From Branchinecta lynchi (lineage: Eukaryota; Arthropoda; Branchiopoda; Anostraca; Branchinectidae): a stretch of DNA of 64,000 bases. The notes below the pieces were generated by a model that had not been told where the DNA came from, searched no databases, and worked only from the letters and a program-made list of their open reading frames with translations. Each line of letters opens with the position of its first letter. The stretch's first letter is position 1. The position numbers and the translations under genes are program-made. Shown piece after piece: positions 55,861 through 64,000 of the stretch. The stretch lies in contig JAKZAP010000004.1 of NCBI GenBank assembly GCA_023053575.1, positions 16,875,624 through 16,939,623 on the forward strand, read 5' to 3'.

Positions 55861-56155
55861 ATCAATAGTATATCGAGCTAAATAGTATATCGTATAATCG
55901 AGCACGACGCGGGTAGATGCATGGTACATGGGATTTTTTCTCTGCTCCTTATGGCTATACCCAAATTGTAGTGATATGTGGAGGCATAGTCCTTTTTGTG
56001 ATGCAGTATTTTTTTTTCTTTACTATTATTGAGGAGAAGATGGTTGTACTATGTCGGCGAGAAGAATCGAAAGCGGAGATTTTTCGACGAAAATAGGTTA
56101 GCCACACTTCCATTTGCTTCCGAGATTAGAAATGGAAAAGCATATCAATTACCTT

Positions 56156-57087
56156 GGTGCCGCCAGGCATGGGCACTGTTCTGTTTTTGCATTCAAACAG
56201 GAACAGGCAGAAACAGGTCACATAAGAACAAACAGGAATCTTGAAAACAGGTCCTGTACTGTTTTAACAGAAATGATGACTTCGAAAACAGAAATAGCTG
56301 TTAAACAGGCGAAAAAAAACAGAACCGGCTGTTTAAAACAGGTTTTTTTTTATTATTTGATATCCCGTATTTTTTATTATTTTTATAGCAGTGTTCGCGT
56401 ATAGTTTGCCCTGTACCAAGAAGTATCTTAAATAGTTCTTCCTTGCACCGCACAGATGCCTTTCTTCGAGTTCTTTTCATAAAACAAGAAATATCTTGGT
56501 CCAGAATTCCAGCTGCCTTTATAAATGAATTACACTTTTTCCCGATGGAAAATTAGCCATGGAAGTTTTGTTTGTCTTAACAAGAAATTTTCGCGTAGCC
56601 TACCTTTCCACTTGGATTGTTTGTGATAGTGATCGGTAATAGCCTAAAGTTTACAGATAATACAAACTCAAAGTTGGAAATTCCTGAAGCTTCACTTCGT
56701 GACAGTGGTTGGTGACGATGGTCATTTTTTTTTAAGGGAGGGTCGCGAGAGATACATGTTCAATCAGAATACCGAATAGCTTTTCCTCGGTGGTTTCTTT
56801 TGAGCATGGTCATAGAAGGCTCAAAACGCGTGGATTTCTCGGCTGAATGTGAGTCTACTATTCTGCGAAATCTTTTATTGTCTTTTATTTTGGCTGTTTA
56901 AACAGGTAAAAAAAAACAGGAACAGGGCAACAGGATACACCAAAACGGAACAGAACAGGTGAAAAAAAAACAGCTGGCTTCAAAACAGCTGCTCTGTTTA
57001 TTTTGGGTCCCTGAAACAGAAAACAGTAAACAGCAAAACAGGAGGAAAAAAACAGAAACAGGAATAGTGCCCATGCCTATGTGCCGC
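56156..57087. mobile_element. hAT-like element with AAACAG-rich interior
   Basis: The element at 56164-57079 (916 bp) begins CAGGCATGGGCACTGTTC and ends GAATAGTGCCCATGCCTA. The flanks GGTGCCGC and TGTGCCGC agree at 7 of 8. Both subterminal regions are packed with AAACAGG/CCTGTTT words. It has no transposase and lies in the NVL intron. Confidence 0.88.
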
Positions 57088-57459
57088 ATGATCTGAAATG
57101 ATCAGCCTATTATGGTGAGAAAATTTCGAAACTGTAAAATATAGAAAATTGTATTCTGGCTGAAGAGCCGGGACATTCCGTGTCTATCAGTCCTTCTTGA
57201 AGCGCGTCATCGAGGAATGTTTGATGCAAACTGGTCCTTTGTAACTCCCCTCCGACGTTAAAAAGCCCAGCGGTCTTTCATCCGGTATTGAACCGGACTC
57301 GGGACTGGTATCTTCTGTCCAAGTATATATATATATATCTGTATTTAAAAGCTGTTAAGCCAAATACGTAACAAACTAGAGGTAGAGATCCAGACCAGCA
57401 TGCTAATGAAGCCCACTGAGATGAAGTTTCACGGAAATGACGGAGAATTTTCGTTCTAG

Positions 57460-57621
<162 letters not shown>

Positions 57622-57644
57622 TAATGGACGCAGTCTCATTTTCA

Positions 57645-57845
57645 TGAGAGAGAAAACGACTCGAAACGGACAAGTCGGCATGGATGTTCTTCAGCTATAT
57701 TTTGGCCCATCTTGGCATGAGTCCTGTTCAGGCTATAAGGATTCTGTAAAGAGTATGAAAATGATTCTTGCCATGCCAGAAATATCGCTGGATACTTCCC
57801 TGTGGCAGACCGAAAAATATCCATGCTGCTTGATCCGTTTTGAGT

Positions 57846-57885
<40 letters not shown>

Positions 57886-57890
57886 ATGAT
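57645..57890. repeat. diverged GGCCC repeat copy and poly-T run
   Basis: CGAAACGGACAAGTCGGCAT, AGCTATATTTTGGCCCATCT and GAGTCCTGTTCAGGCTATAA resemble the 17405-17660 family. It is followed at 57849-57880 by a T run of about 32, which may be unstable and a sequencing risk. Confidence 0.55.
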
Positions 57891-58059
57891 TCCCAGTTAT
57901 CGGGGCGGAAGGAGTATTTGTTCTCAGTTTCTTCTGTTGTTTCAGGTTAATTGAATCGAATTGAAACAAAACAACACACACATTAAACGTACCAGGAAAG
58001 CAAGATAAAAGGGCTTGGCTAGGGCAGGCTATTATCAGCTAAAATATTTAGAAACAAAC

Positions 58060-59510
58060 AGATCAGCTCGATATAACTTTTCTTGAATACGTATGTAACG
58101 CATATCTTCCTATGACCCACGATCAGTTATAGATAGATAGATTAGTGTATTTCAAAAGCCCACGGGCCATATACACAAACAAACAAAAACAAAAATATAA
58201 CTTAAACAGTCAGACTCCTTCTTAACTCTAAAGATTTATCTATGTACAGTGTACACGCCCACTCGAGTAATAACGGTAGGGTTACTATTGCTCAAAATTT
58301 CAGGAAGTGATAAAATCACACCCTCTTGATAAATTTTCCTTAAATCAGAAAGTTTCGGGGATCTAAGGAGGAAATGGTCCAAATTTTCTTCCTCCTTCTC
58401 ACAGAGTGGGCAAGCATACCTCCGATCAGGAACCACACTACCTCTCTCAAAAACCTTCTGCCTACTCTGAATTGGAAGGCAGTTTGCCCTTAGTTGGATC
58501 CAACGACATAAAACTTTCCTGGGTAGATTGAACTTAAAATAAACTTCCTCTCCAAAACAAACTTTTACCACTTGATAATGACTCAATGTTATAGAACTAT
58601 TAACAATACTCTGCCAACACTAGATTCCTGACCTTCTAAAACCACTCTAATCTGACGTTCTAGATCTTTTGGCAAATCAATACAACCAAGACCTTCATTC
58701 CGTATATATGGCATTCCTACTCGCTCCAGTAACCGCTTTACCTGGAATGGCCAAGAATTTTTTAAACCATTATTCAGCATCTCATCTAGCTAGTCTATCC
58801 TCACTCATATTTATCATTTTTAACCATAATCTAATCATCAGGATAGCCCTACGTAACTTTAAAAAATATAAACCTGTATCACCCTTTAAAATTTGAGAAT
58901 GGGTTGTCTGATGAAGTCCAAATACCCTTTTGTAATACTGAAGTGGGAGCGACTCTAGTTGTTTTGCCGTCTCTTCGCCCCATATTTCTGCTCCATATTC
59001 TAAAATTGGCAAAACTTTTATATTAAATATTCTTTTATGCATTTTAAGTTTTTTTATACCCATAATTGACTGATTCCAAAAAATAGCTGACATGGCTACT
59101 TTACCTCTATTAACCACCTCATCAATATGTGACTTAAAACTTCCGTTGTCAGTTAACACGATTCCAAGATATCTTTACACAGAAAGTTAGCAGTAGATAT
59201 GAGAGGATAATATAAGTGAAATCAGCCTCCAGAGAGTATGATATAGGTCATATCAGCCTCCAGATAGGTGATGACATGATTTATGTTCGAAAAAGTTATG
59301 AGAGTTAACACACCTCCATCTCGGTTGATATTAGAATGACAACATGATGGCCATTTAAAAATATCAGCTTCGTCTTCGGCTCGGTAGATATTTTCATAAC
59401 CCACCTCATTTTCGGCTCGGATAGGTTATCTTCAGTGACCGTCTTGGTGTTATTTTCTTATATCAACCTCGATGTCTGAAGCTAACATTTAATAACTTTT
59501 CTTGAACAGG
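58060..59510. repeat. TCGGTTGATAT repeat split by a LINE fragment
   Basis: TTTCTTGAATACGTATGTAA with CGATCAGTTATA (58078-58135) and the GATATGAGAGG, CTCGGTTGATATTAGAATG and ATCAACCTCGATGTCTGAAG parts (59190-59500) belong to one repeat family, also seen at 61030-61255. The LINE piece 58136-59162 sits between them. Near 59500 the TTTCTTGAACAGGTATGCGA motif starts again, so units are arranged head to tail. Confidence 0.65.
58136..59175 (-). pseudogene. 5'-truncated LINE, RT C-terminal region with zinc knuckle
   Basis: On the - strand, NRGKVAMSAIFWNQSIMGIK and LPILEYGAEIWGEETAKQLE are followed by QVKRLLERVGMPY. After a frameshift near 58588 the reading continues KVLCRWIQLRANCLPIQSRQ and YACPLCEKEEENLDHFLL, a C-x2-C...H zinc motif typical of the region behind non-LTR reverse transcriptases. 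The - strand 3' end is (ATCT)n at 58147-58136. It is a different family from the 31.7 kb element but has the same tail type. Confidence 0.85.
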
Positions 59511-59514
59511 TATG

Positions 59515-60640
59515 CGATGCATATCTTTTAATGTCCCACGGGAAGTTATATTATGACAATTACTTTTGTTGAGGATGTTATGACCTCGTATCATCCTCCA
59601 GAGAGGCTAATACGAAGCCGTAACAGCCTCCGCAGAAGTTCATCGAGCACTTTTCCTCAAATACTGAATTTATCGAGAACTTTTCCTCAAATCTGAAAAG
59701 TAGAAGCTGACCTCCAAAAAAAAAAATTAAAAACAATACTTTCAGTAAAAAAAAACACAAAAAGATAGTTAAGAAATATATAAAAAATAAAATAAGAAGT
59801 AAAATAAATGTTGAAAAATGACATAACAGCTTATGCTATTAGACAACCAGCCTACGCCCTAGGTCGTACCTTGTCACAGTCAATTCCCACAAAAAATACA
59901 GAGCTTGTCAACTTAAACAACATCCTACTTTCCAAAAAAGTAGTTAATGAGCACTTAAAACTGTCTTCGAGTGAGGAAAGATATATTGTAGTTTTCAAAG
60001 ACTATGTGATATCCAGTGTTGCCACCTTTTTGTGAAGGAACCTGTGACTTCGGCTGCAAAATATTGTTACATTCTGGCGCCTACGAAACTCTGCCTGCTT
60101 TACTAACTATTAGCTAGAAATCTCGCTTTATCATCTTTATGATTATGTGTCTAAGCTTCATTTCTGCATTAACTGTCAAGATGTAAGGAACCCGTCGCAG
60201 AATCCGGGCTCACTTTTCGAGGAAGTCCAGAATATGTGACATATCAGAATTCTGCGACCACTGGCAACACTGTCATCGTAAAGCATGCTTTCGCCTGATT
60301 TCAAATTTCTTGAGCGAAGCAATCAAGTCTTCTGCAAAGCTGTCGCAATCAAATATACTAAACGCGTCTGAACATACTAAAAGCAGAGTCGGAATGTATT
60401 TACATCCTGGTCACACTAGGCTCAAAAACGGCATAGATTTGAGGAAAAGAGTCTACTGTTTTGCGCAGACTCGCAACTGTTGTGTTGTCACCCGTGAGGA
60501 TTTGAAACAGAATCTGGTGAATTTCTTGATTTTTTATTTTTTTTTAGCAACCCCGAAAAGCTCTTTTTTCTTGTATGTAGTGGTCGACAGATACTTCGGT
60601 GCCGAATTCTGCGAATAAAAAAACCTAGTGTAGTTTGACC
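59515..60640. other. NVL intron, no gene recognised
   Basis: Open stretches of 75-100 codons (59808-60035, 60310-60618) show no known domain and no phase-fitting splice sites for NVL. The region is AT-rich. Confidence 0.45.
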
Positions 60641-60644
60641 AAGC

Positions 60645-60958
60645 TCTTACCAGATGAAAAATTTATCTCAAAATAATACTACGTTGTAGTACGAAAAAGT
60701 AGTATGCGGTACTAACGATGCTACTACATGCTTCTAATTCAAGGCTACCGTGTTACTGCATACTACTATATGCTACCATTAGCACGACCGGATGCTATTA
60801 TGGCAAGACAGGCTGCTACTGGATACTACTACATAAGATTCGATCAGTCTGAGGCACATTAAATGATAGTATTCTTTGCTTTTACATAGTATTACATACA
60901 ACTTTTTCGTACTATTACCATACTACTACACAGGCTACAAATTTTTCATCGGGTAGGG
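60645..60958. mobile_element. MITE with CCnGATGAAAAATTT ends and TACTAC-rich interior
   Basis: ACCAGATGAAAAATTTAT at the left is inverse to AAATTTTTCATCGGGT at the right. Inside, TACTAC/GTAGTA words occur in both orientations (for example GTAGTACGAAAAAGTAGTAT and TTTTTCGTACTATTACCATA). I see no clean target duplication. Confidence 0.7.
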
Positions 60959-61029
60959 AATACTTCATCAGTTAAAATAGAAAAAAACATGACTATCTGT
61001 TCTAAAGCAAAGTTATAAAGCAGATTGTA

Positions 61030-61255
61030 ACTGTCGATACCTGTTCGAAAAAGTTATAATAGTTAACATACCTCCGTCTCGGTTGATATCGGAATACCAA
61101 TCTCGACAGCCATTTAAAAATATCGACCTCGCTGCGCCCGGCTGATATTTTTCATAACCTGCCTCGCCTTCGGCTCGGACAGGTTATTTTCAATGGCCGT
61201 TTCGGTGTTATTTTCCGATATCAACCTCGATGTCTGAAGTTAACATTTAATATCA
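61030..61255. repeat. TCGGTTGATATCGG repeat with inverted ends
   Basis: GTTAACATACCTCCGTCTCG with GTTGATATCGGAAT at the left is roughly inverse to CCGATATCAACCTCGATGTC with GTTAAC at the right. It matches 59270-59500 in the same orientation, so it is an interspersed or formerly tandem unit. Confidence 0.7.
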
Positions 61256-62004
61256 AGAAATAAGAAACAGGTAATTATATGATAACGTGTGCCATCGACC
61301 TTGAACGAAAAGAAAACACGGAAACTGACCAAAATATCCAAACTGGACTTCTAAGTCCTCATCGTTTTGCCATGTTTGCACTTCGTATAGTGTACAATCC
61401 CTCTCTTTCGTTTCTGCCTTCTTAAAATGAGACTTTTCAATCTTTAACCAGCAACGGTTTTTCGTCGTTTTCTTCCTTCATGTTGATGTTTAAGGTTTAA
61501 AGAGAAATTTGCACAACAATAAGAGCTAAAAAATAGCCAACTATTTATCCCTGGCTATTGAGAATATTTCCCAATTTCTAGACAGTCGTTTTCAGATGCA
61601 GGTTTGGACGTTAGGCATTTAATATCATTAATATCATTTGTTTAACATTTAATATCAAGAAATAAGAAACAGGTAATTATATTATAACGTGTGCGAATAG
61701 AAAACACGGAAACTGACCAAAATATCCAAACTGGACTTTTAAGTCCTCATTGTTTCGCCATGTTTGCACTTCGTAAAGTGTACAATCCCTCTCTTTCGTT
61801 TCTGCCTTCTTAAAATGAGACTTTTCAATCTTTAACCAGCAACAGTTTTTCGTCGTTTTCTTCCTTCCTGTTGATGTTTAAGGTTTAAAGAGAAATTTGC
61901 ACAATAATAAGAGCTAAAAAATAGCCAACTATTTATCCCTGGCTATTGAGAATATTTCCCAATTTCCAGACAGTCGTTTTCAGACGCAGGGTTGGACGTT
62001 AGGC
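61241..62004. repeat. direct duplication, unit about 375 bp, period 402 bp
   Basis: TAACATTTAATATCAAGAAA begins at 61241 and again at 61643. Both are followed by about 360 bp of nearly identical sequence, ending GGACGTTAGGC at 61617 and 62004. The second copy lacks about 14 bp near CCATCGACCTTG. It is a young tandem duplication in the NVL intron. Confidence 0.9.
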
Positions 62005-62417
62005 GTCACAGTAATCCAGCTGTTGTCCTTTCCCAGTTAGCCACATTTCTTTTTTATGAAACAGAGCATTGCGTGAAGTCGATGTTCTGACGTTTTCGGG
62101 GGATCCTTTCTTTTCCTAAAAAACCTGGTCGTCGAAATTCTAAAAACCTAGCTGATTGTCTGGCTTCCTTGGACGAATTGCTGCGTTTTCTCGTAGCAAT
62201 TTGTGTATGCCACTGGCATCTCTAGCACTTTCTTTAACTCAAGTGCTATTTCCGTTGAAATAAAATTCTTCCTTGCCTTAATTTAGCTTACTTACGGTCA
62301 TATATATACTCGTGCATCCTCTTTTGCGAAAAACAACTTAGAAGAAGTTGAGCGAGTAAATCTGGGATAATGGCTGTATCCTGCAGAGTAGCCTAAGCAG
62401 CCTTTCTTTCTCTTTAG

Positions 62418-62637
62418 GAGCTGCAGTTGCCATTCTTTAAAGTTGCATCTACGGAAATCGTCTCGGGGGTTTCTGGAGAGTCGGAAGAAAAACTGAGAGA
62501 ACTCTTCGATGAAGCGCTTATGGCGGCCCCTAGCGTTCTTTTCTTAGACGAGATCGATTCCATCACACCCAAAAGAGAGACCGCTCAAAGGGAAATGGAA
62601 AGACGGATAGTCGCCCAACTTCTAGCCTGTCTAGACG
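62418..62637 (+). CDS. NVL: NVL exon 7, Walker B of first AAA module
   Basis: TTCTCTTTAG opens in phase 0: [34 protein letters not shown] and [16 protein letters not shown], then [14 protein letters not shown]. The end is GACG|GTCAGT with one spare base. LFLDEID is the Walker B motif (Asp320-Glu321 of the reconstructed chain) and VSGVSGESE is a strong NVL signature. The rest of the gene, including the second ATPase module, lies beyond the window. Confidence 0.96.
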
Positions 62638-62786
62638 GTCAGTTTTCATTGTGTAGTGAATCCTCGGCGGTGTGCTTAGTGTTAGGGATTAAGCCTTATT
62701 CAGGCTTTCTGTAAGCTCTAGAGAGCCTTGACATTTTGTGGTGGGTTTACCATGTTTGGTATATTAAGTTAGTTGCTTTCTTCATG

Positions 62787-64000
62787 TGTTTGGGATCCTA
62801 AAACGTAAGTGTAGAGATACATATGACATCGCAAGTTGTCTGTATGTCTGTGAGCACGATAACTCTCGAAGGTAAATAGATAGATAAATCTTTTTATTCG
62901 CCAAAAACTGATCGTGGCTCACGCCAAATTTGTTCGGTATAGTCATGGATATAAATGAGCACACAACTAATAGGTCTACGCATATGCGGCTACAATGGTC
63001 ATAAATAACATGATAAACTAGCAGCTCAGCTTATGCTTCGTAATACATCTTTAAAAATGAAGGGACAAAACTCTTTGCAAACCTCTGGTGGGCACATTTA
63101 ATTGGCTGCAACTTTGCAACCGTAGTAGCTACCTTGCGAGGGAGCCTTTTTGACAGCTTTTCAGAAGGGAAAATATTTTTGCGGATCGGGTGATTCAGAG
63201 ATTTGACACCAAACTCCATGCAGAGTTTCAGCCTTCGTTCACGTAAGGAGGCGATATCGAATTTATGTAGTAACTCTTCATAGGACCTCTCGGCCACCTT
63301 TGACGCTATGAGTAGAGTTCTTTTTTGAATCTTCTCAATTCTGGCGGTCTGTTCGACCGTGAGGCCAAAATGCCAAACATGGGCTCCGTATTCTAAATTT
63401 GGTCGGATAAATGAAATGTATATCCGGAACAAGTGTTTAGTGGGGGCCCCATGCCTGGACATGAGCTTAAGCATCTGAAGTCCGGCATTCCCTCGCTTTA
63501 TCATGCTGGTCGTCCATGGTTCCCATTTTAAATCTTGAGATAAGATTATCCCTAGGAGTTTAATTTTTCCACTCTCAAGGAATCTGAAATTTCAGGTAGA
63601 AAAATAGGGTTGAAAGATTTAAAAAAAAGAAATTGTCATAGTGCACGATTTACTATCATTCACAGTCATATTAGATTTCAATGAGATATTTTCATGAAAC
63701 TTGGTGTGAGGATTCTTTGGACCAAGGGTAAGGTCAAGCTCGTAGATGGGCTCTGTAGCCCTAGATTTAGGGGTGGGGGTTCAAATTAAGGGGCAAACAA
63801 AATATTTGTAAACATCTAATGTGATAATCGATTATGGGGTATGAAGACGTGCTGAACCATTTTCTTGCCGGACAGGTAGTTCGTCCGAAATCCGTCAAAA
63901 ACCTGAAAGTTGGTTAAAAATAAAAGTTTCATTTGAAGTTGATTATATGTTCGATTTAGGGTCAAGAAGACGTGCTGAACACTTATGTGAAAAGCATTTT
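62787..64000 (+). mobile_element. GGGATCCC-family element, interrupted by a LINE, runs off the edge
   Basis: TTTGGGATCCTAAAACGTAA, then GATACATATGACATCGC and CACGATAACTCTCGAAGG, stop at 62872. The family resumes at about 63680 with AATGAGATATTTTCATGAAA and continues to the window end through core units (GACGTGCTGAAC, GAAGTTGATTATATG). Confidence 0.87.
62873..63679 (-). pseudogene. 5'-truncated LINE copy, same family as 31.7-37.5 kb
   Basis: On the - strand the open stretch 63504-63031 reads RGNAGLQMLKLMSRHGAPTK, FIRPNLEYGAHVWHFGLTVE and IASKVAERSYEELLHKFDIA. This is nearly the same protein as at 36890-37330. It ends in the same 3' UTR and a (TATC)n tail at 62873-62890. The 474 bp frame is uninterrupted, so this is a younger copy than the full-length one. 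It sits inside a GGGATCCC-family element. Confidence 0.92.

Noticed and set aside
57645..57889. 81-codon open stretch ending in poly-Phe
   Set aside because: The poly-Phe is a 32-base T run, and the rest is a diverged interspersed repeat.
59808..60618. Open stretches in NVL intron 6 that might be extra exons
   Set aside because: Exons 57460-57594 and 62418-62637 join in phase and are contiguous in the human protein (AGE/LDLPILKVA against [12 protein letters not shown]), leaving no room for an extra exon.

Overview
The window is nuclear DNA of an animal, most likely a marine invertebrate; the lineage cannot be fixed from the sequence. It shows short exons with GT/AG splice sites and matching phases, kilobase introns, and introns filled with transposon remains (hAT-, Mutator- and TA-target elements, non-LTR retrotransposons, tandem-repeat-bearing elements). 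No prokaryotic gene or operon is present.

Three host genes can be read. (1) A STYXL1/MK-STYX-like gene on the + strand (exons about 7642-8038, 8500-8595, 9993-10217, 26993-27112, 27871-28011; the first exon is uncertain). It encodes a rhodanese-like domain joined to a dual-specificity phosphatase domain whose catalytic cysteine is replaced by glycine. (2) GTF3C5 (TFIIIC subunit, tau95/TFIIIC63) on the - strand, with one large exon 26360-25135 and an acidic C-terminal exon ending at 22549. The whole gene lies inside the 16.8 kb intron of gene 1. (3) The 5' half of NVL (nuclear VCP-like AAA ATPase) on the + strand, with seven exons (43445-43507, 47640-47763, 51624-51807, 53559-53706, 54789-54962, 57460-57594, 62418-62637). 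It reaches Walker A and B of the first ATPase module and runs off the right edge. All six NVL exon junctions keep phase.

The rest is mobile and repetitive DNA. The most striking family (called here the GGGATCCC family) is about 1.0-1.3 kb long, has the direct terminal motif TGGGATCCCAAAAA, and has a core of about 135 bp tandem units. About ten full, nested or decayed copies occur in both orientations (9.3k, 11.5k, 12.2-14.3k, 16.5k, 17.8-18.2k, 19.6-20.3k, 21.0-22.2k, 33.2-34.4k, 50.1-51.1k, 62.8-64k). Five hAT-like elements have 8 bp target duplications (two perfect, three slightly decayed), one Mutator-like MITE has a perfect 9 bp duplication, and three MITEs share a TA target. Non-LTR retrotransposons are at 31.7-37.5k (ORF1 with a PHD finger and about five CCCH fingers, then endonuclease-RT), 44.5-47.1k (-, split by a hAT), 58.1-59.2k (-) and 62.9-63.7k (-).

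The host genes have no evident functional link: translation-independent RNA polymerase III transcription (GTF3C5), ribosome biogenesis (NVL) and a pseudophosphatase. What joins the region is the mobile DNA. Three insertions sit directly against splice sites of STYXL1 or NVL, and one element end appears to supply part of a splice acceptor.
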